11,029 nt of DNA from the NCBI GenBank assembly GCA_964559295.1, contig CAZLGO010000058.1, forward strand, positions 1 to 11,029, read 5' to 3'. The position numbers and the translations under genes were made by a program. Positions within the stretch are counted from its first letter, which is position 1. Each line of letters opens with the position of its first letter. Under the pieces are notes generated by a model. The model did no database searches, was not told the DNA's origin, and saw only the letters and a list, made by a program, of their open reading frames with translations. Origin of the DNA: CAZLGO01 sp964559295. Its GTDB lineage: Archaea; Methanobacteriota; Methanobacteria; Methanobacteriales; Methanobacteriaceae. Below are positions 1 to 5,898 of the stretch, piece after piece.

Positions 1-14
1 AACTTAAATATAAC

Positions 15-37
15 TCCCAAATAATATACTTTTGGGA
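15..37. terminator. hairpin followed by T-run, possible terminator of a gene left of the window
   Basis: A perfect 7-bp stem (TCCCAAA at 15-21 with TTTGGGA at 31-37) encloses a 9-nt AT loop. A run of six T follows at 46-51 on the plus strand. This suits the end of a plus-strand transcript entering from the left, but no coding sequence is visible to its left, so the role is inferred. Confidence 0.35.
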
Positions 38-186
38 TGACCTCATTTTTTAATAATTAATACTCCTATTTTACACTTGCAATTAGGCTGCCAAAACATT
101 TATAACATGAATTTAATTCATACTTTCAACCTGAAATTTATGTCAAAATAAGGCAAAAAAGCCATATTCACAAATTCATTTCTATA

Positions 187-356
187 TCAATCTTGCCAAT
201 AAGTTTTAAATGATTTGAGTTCATTTAAGGTTTTCTTAAAGTTTCCATTAAACTTTATGGCTCTATCATCGATATAAACAGTTGCTATAGGTTTTTTCGT
301 AATTCATTATTTTCTTCTCTAAGTTTGTCATTTTCTTTGTGCAGAAATTTATATTT
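187..356 (-). pseudogene. frameshifted remnant of a small protein with a YIDDRAIKF motif
   Basis: On the minus strand one frame (356 down to about 298) encodes a charged, heptad-like stretch, HKENDKLREENNELRK. The adjacent frame (291 down to the TGA at 187-189) encodes PIATVYIDDRAIKFNGN and then KTLNELKSFKTYWQD. The two join if one base is added to the run of six T at 292-297, giving ELRKKPIATVYIDDRAIKF. The joined product would be about 55 residues with no clear start codon upstream. The YIDDRAI-F-GN pattern resembles the C-terminal part of HAD-like hydrolases common in phages, from memory of the family only. It could be a pseudogene, or a live gene with a homopolymer sequencing error. Confidence 0.5.
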
Positions 357-685
357 TCATTCATACAATCAATAACTATGAAGTGTTAGTAAAAATGAAA
401 TCCGGAATATAAACTTATTTTTAATAGCAAATATCGATCGGCTAAACACAATTGGGAAGATCCCCAGGCTTATGGTCTTGAATTATAATAAAATTTGATT
501 GTACTTTAAAAATGATATCATAACTTTTATATGAAATTCCAGGGCTCTTTGGAGCTATTTTACTATTAGTGACCGAACTTCAGAAATTACAGAGGTGAGA
601 TCAAAATTTGATCAGAAATTCGAAATGATCGGTCTTGAATCAAATGATTTATATATGATTTCACTAACAATAGTCTCCAGAATTA

Positions 686-712
686 AGTGATAGTATACTG
701 TTACTTATATAT
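686..712 (+). promoter_or_regulatory. candidate hcgA promoter: TATA box with adjoining 20-bp dyad
   Basis: A TATA box (TTATATAT, 705-712) lies about 70 bp before the hcgA start, predicting transcription from about 735. Immediately upstream, at 686-705, is a 20-bp dyad of the form AGTGATAGTA/TACTGTTACT. Eight of its ten positions pair and the other two are G-T wobbles. The dyad covers the place where TFB contacts the BRE, so a regulator bound there would affect the operon. Another TATA-like box at 648-658 (TTTATATATGA) is an alternative. Confidence 0.45.
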
Positions 713-770
713 GACCGAGCTTAACTAATAAAAAGATTATTTTTAGCGATCCCAGTGTCAGTGTTCATAT

Positions 771-777
771 AGGTGAT
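771..777 (+). promoter_or_regulatory. Shine-Dalgarno of hcgA
   Basis: AGGTGAT matches the archaeal anti-Shine-Dalgarno sequence over its full length and sits 5 nt before a TTG codon at 783. It decides the unusual TTG start of hcgA. Confidence 0.8.
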
Positions 778-782
778 AAAAT

Positions 783-1784
783 TTGATAGCCGATATACTA
801 AAAAAAGCCTTGAAAGAAGAAGATCTCACAAAAAAGGATGTTTTAAGGCTTTTTAAGATTAGATCATGTAGAGACATCATGAAACTTTTTGAAGCTGCCT
901 CGAATATAAGGGATGATATGAGCAAAAAAATTAAACTTACGTCTACAGTTCACATTACAAATATATGTGAGATTACACCAAAATGCAAATATTGTGGATT
1001 TGCGGCTGGAACGTCCTCTGAAGGATATTATTACCCATTTGTTAGGACAGACGTTGAGATCCTGGAAGCTGTAAAGGCTATCGAAAAATCAGGGATCCCA
1101 AGGGTCAGTTGTTCAGGTGCCCATGGATACGGAGGGTATCATGCAGTAAGAGCTGCTGGCATTGTAAAAACAAAAACATCCTTGGAACTTTTAGTAAATG
1201 TGGGAGTTGATCTCACTTGGGATTCCTTAGAAAAGCTTGCTGAATACAGAACAGATACCTTATGTTGCAATTTAGAGACCACAAATGAAAGACTCTTTAG
1301 AAAATTAAAACCTGGTGAAACCCTTAAAGATAGAATAAATACTTGTAACATGGCATGTGATCTTGGTCTTGAACTTTCTTCGGGGCTTCTTGTGGGAATT
1401 GGAGAATCCCACGAGGATAGGGTTAATCACTTATTTTTCCTTAGAAATTTCCCCACCCTTGGTGAAATCCCTATAATGGGTTTTCATCCGTATAAAGGCA
1501 CTTCAATGGAAAATCATCCCCAGTGTTCAATGATAGATCAGACAAAAACCATTGCAATTACGAGATTACTCTACAGAGATTTGCGAATTACAGCTCCAAC
1601 ACCAACAATTGGTCCTGAAAGTGCTCAATCTGCATTGCTTGCTGGTGCGGATAATCTTGCAACTGTAATTCCGGAAGATTACCCCCTAAATATAAAAGGT
1701 GTTGGATCCCCAACATTTGGAAACCTAAAAGATGTTTTAAGATGCATTAGGGAGCTTGGACTCAAGCCACAAATATCAAAGTGA
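783..1784 (+). CDS. hcgA: HcgA, radical SAM protein of FeGP cofactor biosynthesis
   Basis: This is a 333-residue radical SAM enzyme of the biotin synthase/ThiH-like group. HcgA is implicated in forming the pyridinol ring of the FeGP cofactor of [Fe]-hydrogenase. The cluster-binding cysteines are C62, C68 and C71 in NICEITPKCKYCGF. This is a CX5CX2C arrangement, not the usual CX3CX2C, and it is the known signature of HcgA. The GHE-like SAM region, the SGLLVGIGES segment and the C-terminal GADNLATVIP stretch follow the biotin-synthase barrel fold. The start is TTG at 783, chosen because of the strong AGGTGAT at 771-777. It heads the hcg operon and its stop falls in the ribosome-binding region of hcgB. 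The length is normal for the family. Confidence 0.95.
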   Translation: MIADILKKALKEEDLTKKDVLRLFKIRSCRDIMKLFEAASNIRDDMSKKIKLTSTVHITNICEITPKCKYCGFAAGTSSEGYYYPFVRTDVEILEAVKAIEKSGIPRVSCSGAHGYGGYHAVRAAGIVKTKTSLELLVNVGVDLTWDSLEKLAEYRTDTLCCNLETTNERLFRKLKPGETLKDRINTCNMACDLGLELSSGLLVGIGESHEDRVNHLFFLRNFPTLGEIPIMGFHPYKGTSMENHPQCSMIDQTKTIAITRLLYRDLRITAPTPTIGPESAQSALLAGADNLATVIPEDYPLNIKGVGSPTFGNLKDVLRCIRELGLKPQISK

Positions 1785-1789
1785 TGAAA

Positions 1790-2269
1790 ATGAATTTTGA
1801 GGATATAATAGGAGATGCATACGAAGAATCCTTAGAAGGTAGAAGATTCGGGGATAAAAAAGAAGAGTTGAGGGCTATTCAAGATTATATAAAATCAGCG
1901 AAGAACATAGTAACTCCAACTGAAAATGAGGGAAAAATAAACGCTATAAATGAAGTTTTAGAGAGTTTTGGGCTTCCAAACGCAAAAAGAGTGGAAATTA
2001 AAACAAACGCTGCTGATCTAACAAGACTTCCATCCCTCTCAAAGGCGTTTATGGCATTGGATCTATGCAAGTGTGATCTGATAATTGCAAGGGGGCGCCT
2101 TGGAGTACCAGGCTCTGGTTCCTTGCTGGTTTTGATGGACAAAAAAGGAAGAGTTCTTTCTGCTGCAACATCTCCGCCGCACATAATCCACAAAAGGCGA
2201 CTGAAAGATGCTGTAAAGGAAGAGATGACTTATGCTCTTGAGAGAATTGGTCTTTCAGTGATAGAATGA
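1790..2269 (+). CDS. hcgB: HcgB, pyridinol guanylyltransferase
   Basis: This is a protein of 159 residues from the chosen start. HcgB transfers GMP from GTP to the hydroxyl of the pyridinol precursor, giving the guanylylpyridinol. The family signature is visible as ARGRLGVPGSGS (about 100-111), a glycine-rich nucleotide-binding loop, followed by SAATSPPHIIHKRR. Upstream starts in the same frame exist at 1781 (GTG) and 1784 (ATG). ATG 1790 is preferred because AAGTGAT at 1779-1785 then lies 4 nt before it, the spacing seen for hcgC, hcgE and others here. With that start hcgB begins 5 nt after the hcgA stop; with 1781 or 1784 it overlaps. It overlaps hcgC by 4 nt, which implies translational coupling. 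Function is confident, the exact start less so. Confidence 0.92.
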   Translation: MNFEDIIGDAYEESLEGRRFGDKKEELRAIQDYIKSAKNIVTPTENEGKINAINEVLESFGLPNAKRVEIKTNAADLTRLPSLSKAFMALDLCKCDLIIARGRLGVPGSGSLLVLMDKKGRVLSAATSPPHIIHKRRLKDAVKEEMTYALERIGLSVIE

Positions 2270-3024
2270 TCCATAAAGGGATAACTGATTCTGTATTCAC
2301 ACTTTACTCCGAGCTGAAGGTTTGGGATATAATAGATAGAATCACCGAAATAAAATGCAATGCTGCTTTTAAGTGGTTAACATCCTTAGATTTGGAAATT
2401 CAAGAATCTGTGGTGGTTGGTACATATCTTACCGGATTGAAAATGGCTGAAATGTTAAATGAAATCTCAAATGTTGTCGTGGTTGATATACATCCTTATC
2501 TCGAGGCTCTATTAGGTGATATTGAATTTTCCGTCAATTTATATAAAATAAAAGATGTTGATCTTGTTGTGGATACAACAGGGCTTGGAGGTCTTAATCC
2601 AGAGGATGTAAAAAAATTTGTAAATTCAGATATATTTTTGGTGGAGGATCCAACATCAAGCGCAAGCGACTCCTTCATAAGAAAAAAAGGCAATATCCTT
2701 GAAAGATTAAAATCTGCAAGCTCCAGTCACAAAGGAATCCTTAAAACTTATGGATTGGATGCAAAAACATCTGGTACAATGACTCTCACCCTTGAGGTTT
2801 TAAGAAGGAGTCTTGATGATGTATTGAAGCTTGAGGGTGTGCTTTACGGAGTTGCTGCAATGGATTTTTATGAAGGCATTCTTTTTAGAGAAAAAAATGT
2901 TGAAAAGTTTTTAAAATACACAAAAAAACCTGCTCTTATTGTTTCAACTTTACAACCCATATCTTGTGACGATGTAATTGAAAGAAACATTAAAAAAATA
3001 GAATCAACGGTGGAGATATGTTAG
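2266..3024 (+). CDS. hcgC: HcgC, SAM-dependent pyridinol methyltransferase
   Basis: This 252-residue protein has a Rossmann-type core. HcgC methylates C3 of the pyridinol ring using S-adenosylmethionine. Visible landmarks are the nucleotide-binding turn VVVGTYLTGLKMAEMLN (about 49-65), the acidic strand end VVVDIHPYLEALLGD (about 71-85), VVDTTGLGGLNPEDV (101-115) and VEDPTSSASD (126-135). All are typical of this methanogen family, formerly a DUF. The ATG overlaps the hcgB stop as ATGA, and AGTGAT at 2257-2262 lies 3 nt before it. The end overlaps hcgD by 7 nt. There are no membrane segments, so it is cytosolic. The length is normal and no defects are seen. Confidence 0.92.
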   Translation: MIHKGITDSVFTLYSELKVWDIIDRITEIKCNAAFKWLTSLDLEIQESVVVGTYLTGLKMAEMLNEISNVVVVDIHPYLEALLGDIEFSVNLYKIKDVDLVVDTTGLGGLNPEDVKKFVNSDIFLVEDPTSSASDSFIRKKGNILERLKSASSSHKGILKTYGLDAKTSGTMTLTLEVLRRSLDDVLKLEGVLYGVAAMDFYEGILFREKNVEKFLKYTKKPALIVSTLQPISCDDVIERNIKKIESTVEIC

Positions 3025-3728
3025 CAAAAAATCTTTTTGAACTAATAGAGAGAAATGTTCCACTTAATCTGGCAGTTGCTGGTGATACCGTTGGATTTTT
3101 AGGTCCAGGAGACCCTGAAAAGATGGAAGTTAAAAAAGTAGATGTGATGTTGGATCTGATCCAAGTTAACTCAGATGCAGACTTGATGGTGTGTCATCAT
3201 CCACCGCCTAAAAAACCAAATATCCCAACATACGTAATTCATTCAAACTGGGACATCGTGAGTGGTGGAGCAAACGATGCCCTTGCGGAGTGCTTAGAAC
3301 TTAAAGTAGTGGATGTATTTGACAAAAAAACAGGGATTGGAAGAGTTTGTACCATTTCCACCACTTTGGATGAATTTATAAAAAAAATAATAAACTCCCT
3401 TCCTGTTGACACCCTCAGAATAATCGAAGGAAAAAATAAAATCAAAAAAGTTGCATTAGTATCTGGATTTGGTCTAAATCCAAAGTACATAGAGTTAGCA
3501 TACAAATGTGGAGCGGATTTATATTTATCCGGTGATCTTACCCACCATGGTGCGGTATTAGCACAAAAGCTAAACCTTTCTGTGGTGGATGCAACCCATT
3601 ATGCAACAGAATTCCCTGGCTTACTGGGGCTTTGTGATATGATATCTAAATTTGGCATTAAAACCAGATGTATAGATAGCGGGATTCCATGGAAAACTTA
3701 CTTAAGTGATGAAGATGGATGTTCGTAA
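3018..3728 (+). CDS. hcgD: HcgD, Nif3-like metal-binding protein of FeGP cofactor synthesis
   Basis: This is a 236-residue member of the Nif3/DUF34 family. HcgD binds a dinuclear iron site and is thought to supply or hold iron for the cofactor; its exact reaction is unsettled. The metal ligands expected for the family are visible: HHPP at residues 60-63, HSNWD at 75-79 (family HTNxD), and the C-terminal DATHYATE with H194 and E198. SGDLTHHGAV (171-180) is also typical. The start ATG is inside the hcgC 3' end, with GGTG at 3009-3012 upstream. Its end overlaps the start region of hcgE. It is shorter than many bacterial Nif3 proteins because it lacks the inserted PII-like domain. Confidence 0.92.
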   Translation: MLAKNLFELIERNVPLNLAVAGDTVGFLGPGDPEKMEVKKVDVMLDLIQVNSDADLMVCHHPPPKKPNIPTYVIHSNWDIVSGGANDALAECLELKVVDVFDKKTGIGRVCTISTTLDEFIKKIINSLPVDTLRIIEGKNKIKKVALVSGFGLNPKYIELAYKCGADLYLSGDLTHHGAVLAQKLNLSVVDATHYATEFPGLLGLCDMISKFGIKTRCIDSGIPWKTYLSDEDGCS

Positions 3729-4365
3729 ACTTGAGGAGGAGAAAACTCCAAAGGGTCATGTGGTGTTGGTGGGTCTTGGAAGACTTGGAATAAGAACTGG
3801 AATCAATTTGGTTCAGACACATATGGGAGGACCAAGAAAAATAACAGCTATTGATGGACAGCGAATCTCAAAAACAGACTTAATCCACCAGTTTCTTGGA
3901 GGAAAGATAGGAGAATACAAAGTTGACCTTCTTTTAAGATTCGGCGGTAATAAGAAAGTTGTACCTATAAAGAAGTACATAACAAATAAAAACTTAGATC
4001 TTATAAAAGGAGATGTCGTTTGTATTGAAATAGCAGGTGGAAACACAATTCCAACAACCGCAGCAATCATAAAAAAAGCTTGGAGTGTTGGAGCCTTCAC
4101 AATAAGCACTGCAGGTGTATTTGGCATAGGAAATGAAGAAATATCTGTTATGGATATCTCTAAAGCTGATTTAGATAATCCAGCTGTTCATGAGCTTAGG
4201 AAATGCGGAATAGATAGAAATCACAAGATAATAACAACAGGGAAGTTTATAAAGGACAACGATCCGATAACACCCTATGTTCTGGATGATATTGCAAAGT
4301 TCATGACCAGAGAAATCCTAAAAGCTTTGAGGGATATTTCATCCAACCCTTTAAAAAAGGATTGA
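3715..4365 (+). CDS. hcgE: HcgE, E1-like adenylyltransferase of FeGP cofactor synthesis
   Basis: This 216-residue protein is related to ThiF/MoeB/E1 enzymes. HcgE adenylylates the carboxylate of guanylylpyridinol to activate it for HcgF. The nucleotide-binding loop VGLGRLGIR lies at about 19-27. It is followed by an acidic strand end AIDGQRISKTDLIHQF (about 45-60), matching the E1 pattern of Asp then Arg. The zinc CxxC pairs of bacterial ThiF are not seen. GTG 3706 and ATG 3709 are in frame, but ATG 3715 is preferred because AAGTGAT at 3704-3710 sits 4 nt before it. This start overlaps hcgD by 14 nt. The last residues, NPLKKD, are encoded by the first copy of a hairpin repeat, which may mean the C-terminus was extended by repeat insertion. 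Confidence 0.9.
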   Translation: MDVRKLEEEKTPKGHVVLVGLGRLGIRTGINLVQTHMGGPRKITAIDGQRISKTDLIHQFLGGKIGEYKVDLLLRFGGNKKVVPIKKYITNKNLDLIKGDVVCIEIAGGNTIPTTAAIIKKAWSVGAFTISTAGVFGIGNEEISVMDISKADLDNPAVHELRKCGIDRNHKIITTGKFIKDNDPITPYVLDDIAKFMTREILKALRDISSNPLKKD

Positions 4366-4473
4366 GCCAAAGAAACCTTTAAAAAAAGTTTCATTAATAA
4401 CTTTTAAAAAAGTTCACAAAATTAGGTGACTGAAGATCGCCCTTTTGATCAACCCTTTAAAAAAAGTTGGTTG
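4344..4473. repeat. cluster of four related AT-rich hairpin repeats between hcgE and hcgF
   Basis: Four variants of an inverted repeat with core (C)CTTTAAAAAAAG follow each other. They lie at 4344-4364 (overlapping the hcgE stop), 4372-4392 (GAAAC...GTTTC, one mismatch), 4399-4414 (perfect AACTTTT/AAAAGTT) and 4450-4473 (CAACC...GGTTG). The last is preceded by AGGTGACTGAAGATCGCCC and TTTTGATCAACC. A very similar 46-50 bp unit occurs at 9785-9830, so this is a dispersed repeat. On the plus strand the runs are A, not T, so simple U-tract termination is unlikely in the operon direction. The last hairpin ends just before the hcgF ribosome-binding site and could modulate its translation. Confidence 0.7.
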
Positions 4474-4485
4474 TGAGGATATCTC

Positions 4486-5016
4486 ATGAAAGAAATAATA
4501 AGAGTCGCAACAGCGGAGTGTTTTACCCATGGATTTGTAGCAAGAGAGATCCATGCAGCCGCATGTGGATACAAAGGAAGCTTTGGACCAGAGATCTTAA
4601 AGGCTCTTGATAACAAGAAGGTAGTAGTTGTGTGTGGTGTTTTTGTTCCCACCCTTTCTGGGCTTAGATCTCTTCTTAAAATAAAACCTCCTGCACCCAT
4701 AAAAACAATTCGAGGAATAAAAGCATACGATGAAGATACCGATAAGAAAGTAGCAGTTTTGATGGCTGAATCCATAAGAAAAATCACAAAAGCAGATATT
4801 GGAATCGGAACCACGGCGGGAATTGGGAGGGGAGGAATCGCAATCTCAACAGAAGAATTTACAATCCAGGCAACTTCTGAAGTGTATGCAGATCTTACAT
4901 CATCTGATTCAGACGAACTACTTAGAAGGCAGAAATCTGGAATAAAAAAAGCATTGTATCTTTTTGAAGCTGTTATAACAGGCAAAATCGATGAATTTAC
5001 GTTGAAAAAAAAGTAA
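4486..5016 (+). CDS. hcgF: HcgF, guanylylpyridinol thioester-forming protein (UPF0254)
   Basis: This is a 176-residue protein of the UPF0254 family. HcgF binds guanylylpyridinol and takes the activated carboxylate onto a conserved N-terminal cysteine as a thioester, a step toward the acyl-iron ligand. That cysteine is C12 here, in VATAECFTHG, and the VATAECFTHG...EIH pattern is diagnostic. A second signature is IGIGTTAGIGRGG (105-117), a glycine-rich segment near the ligand site. The ATG at 4486 follows GTGAGGAT (about 4473-4480), directly downstream of the last hairpin of the repeat cluster. This is the only wide junction inside the operon (120 bp after hcgE), so its expression could be tuned separately. 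The length is normal. Confidence 0.93.
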   Translation: MKEIIRVATAECFTHGFVAREIHAAACGYKGSFGPEILKALDNKKVVVVCGVFVPTLSGLRSLLKIKPPAPIKTIRGIKAYDEDTDKKVAVLMAESIRKITKADIGIGTTAGIGRGGIAISTEEFTIQATSEVYADLTSSDSDELLRRQKSGIKKALYLFEAVITGKIDEFTLKKK

Positions 5017-5029
5017 TGATGGGATTAAT

Positions 5030-5488
5030 ATGGTATTCGATGCAGAAATCTTGGTGGTTGGTTGTGGAAACGTTTTATTTAAGGACGATGGGTTTGGACC
5101 AGCTGTAATTGAGGCTCTGAGGAGTTATGAACTACCAGAAAACACTATGATTATAGATGCAGGGACAGGTGCTCCCCATTTTATATTCACACTTCCAAGT
5201 GAATCTTGGAAGAAGGTTATAGTTGTGGATGTTATAAATTTTGGAGCAAAGCCTGGAGAGGTGCGAAAGTTCGATGTTTGGGAGCTTCCAAAGGGTTCCT
5301 ATGAAAATGTGCATTCATGGCCTGTAAGTCAGCCTTTGCATGAATTAAGCAAAAATTGTAAGGTGGTTGTAATTGGATGCCAACCAGAACATGTCTCTGC
5401 GCCCCATGTTGTGATGGGATTAAGCAAAAGTGTTAAGAAAGCGATTCCAAAAACCATAGATATGATTTTGGAAGAAGTGGAGGTTTAA
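5030..5488 (+). CDS. frhD: hydrogenase maturation protease, FrhD-like
   Basis: This 152-residue endopeptidase belongs to the HyaD/HybD/HycI family. Such enzymes clip the C-terminal tail of [NiFe]-hydrogenase large subunits after nickel insertion. The family start ILVVGCGNVLFKDDGFGP (7-24) carries the acidic nickel ligand D20. VVDVINFGAKPGEV supplies D67, and H95 or H104 in VHSWPVSQPLHEL is the likely third ligand. The GCQPEHVSAPHVVMGLS segment looks like FrhD of the F420-reducing hydrogenase and not like FrcD, VhoD or bacterial types, although subgroup assignment is from memory. It starts 14 nt after hcgF, so it should be co-transcribed with the hcg genes. The upstream ribosome-binding site is weak. 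FrhD is normally encoded among frhADGB, but no hydrogenase subunit is present here. Confidence 0.85.
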   Translation: MVFDAEILVVGCGNVLFKDDGFGPAVIEALRSYELPENTMIIDAGTGAPHFIFTLPSESWKKVIVVDVINFGAKPGEVRKFDVWELPKGSYENVHSWPVSQPLHELSKNCKVVVIGCQPEHVSAPHVVMGLSKSVKKAIPKTIDMILEEVEV

Positions 5489-5553
5489 CGTCAAGAAGAC
5501 AAAATCAGTTAAAATACAGATTCGTCCTTTATCCCAGATGATACTAAGTCCTT

Positions 5554-5566
5554 ATTTTTAAAAAAT
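5554..5566. terminator. candidate bidirectional terminator between convergent genes
   Basis: The sequence ATTTTTAAAAAAT gives five T on the plus strand (5555-5559) downstream of the maturation protease. It also gives six T on the minus strand (5560-5565 read in reverse) immediately after the stop of the small membrane gene. Archaeal RNA polymerase terminates at such U-tracts without needing a hairpin. Placement between convergent genes supports the call. Confidence 0.45.
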
Positions 5567-5710
5567 CTATCTCCTCAAAAAGAGATATATAACATAAGCT
5601 ACAACTGCCACAAAAATTATTGGAAATAAAATGAAAAACACATTTACGAGAATTATTGCAATGAATATGGCCAATATTATAATTAGGATATCTTTAAGTT
5701 CCAACTGCAT
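5567..5710 (-). CDS. small membrane protein, 47 residues
   Basis: The minus strand encodes 47 residues, beginning MQLELKDI and ending YLFLRR before a TAG. After the short charged N-terminus comes a nearly unbroken hydrophobic run (ILIIILAIFIAIILV, then FFILFPIIFVAVVAYVIYLF). This is enough for two short spans with a turn at N23 or P30, or one long one. The basic RR end suggests its C-terminus faces the cytoplasm. The ATG has AAGTGAT (plus positions 5714-5720) 3 nt upstream, the same pattern as the proven genes here, and a TATA-like box at 5744-5752. It is convergent with the hcg operon. No family is recognised, and function is unknown. The clean ribosome-binding site and composition make chance unlikely. 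Confidence 0.7.
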   Translation of the reverse strand: MQLELKDILIIILAIFIAIILVNVFFILFPIIFVAVVAYVIYLFLRR

Positions 5711-5743
5711 TTTATCACTTCGTAGTTATTTGTAAGCGTACCT

Positions 5744-5752
5744 TAATATATG
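5744..5752 (-). promoter_or_regulatory. TATA-like box for the small membrane gene
   Basis: Read on the minus strand this is CATATATTA. It is centred about 38 nt before the ATG at 5710, predicting a start of transcription near 5723 and a very short leader that just includes AAGTGAT. Confidence 0.35.
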
Positions 5753-5875
5753 TTATAACAATTCTCCAACCTTAAAAGCTATGATGAGAGATTTTATATA
5801 ACACAGTTTTGTAGTATCACTTATTTATAGTAGTTTCTACAGAGCATTTTTTCCGAAATCAAACCACATTTAAGT

Positions 5876-5898
5876 ATCAGTATTTATATAGTACTGAT
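5876..5898 (+). promoter_or_regulatory. TATA box enclosed by a perfect inverted repeat, candidate repressor-controlled promoter
   Basis: ATCAGTA at 5876-5882 and TACTGAT at 5892-5898 form a perfect 7-bp dyad. Its 9-nt centre, TTTATATAG, is itself an archaeal TATA box. Binding of a dimeric regulator here would exclude TBP. The predicted transcript starts near 5911 and leads into metG with a leader of about 300 nt. Which gene it drives is inferred. Confidence 0.5.

Larger units (their letters stand above)
1..782. other. gene-free region upstream of the hcg operon
   Basis: No intact reading frame with a plausible start is seen on either strand. The stretch holds the hairpin at 15-37, a perfect palindrome at 107-121 (ATGAATT-T-AATTCAT), a short GGC-A6-GCC hairpin near 153-164, a minus-strand gene remnant at 187-356, a perfect palindrome at 599-613 (GATCAAA-A-TTTGATC), and several TATA-like boxes (about 524-531, 648-658, 705-712). 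An imperfect direct repeat TGACCGA(A/G)CTT lies at 570-580 and 712-722, and GGTCTTGAAT occurs at 474-483 and 631-640. It reads as a decayed region plus a long regulatory region. Confidence 0.7.

Noticed and set aside
366..560. Search for a tRNA or other structured RNA upstream of hcgA
   Set aside because: No cloverleaf-like pairing, T-loop sequence or GC-rich stem was found; the stretch is AT-rich with only short chance stems.
1139..1351. Minus-strand frames inside hcgA, hcgB, hcgC, hcgD, hcgE, hcgF, metG and the zinc-ribbon gene
   Set aside because: They are antiparallel shadows of well-supported plus-strand genes and have no ribosome-binding sites or recognisable domains.
4372..4392. Hairpin as an intrinsic terminator of the operon
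   Set aside because: On the coding strand the run is A and not T, and hcgF and frhD continue downstream in the same orientation.
4344..4473. Hairpin cluster as a CRISPR array
   Set aside because: The units are diverged inverted repeats of 16-24 nt with irregular spacing and no spacer-like unique segments of constant length.
4449..4985. 178-residue minus-strand frame opposite hcgF
   Set aside because: It is long but exactly opposes hcgF, whose UPF0254 motifs and catalytic cysteine are unmistakable, and its product resembles no family.
5781..5787. ATGATGA as a possible C box of a C/D guide RNA
   Set aside because: No D or D' box (CTGA) follows within the length of an archaeal C/D RNA.
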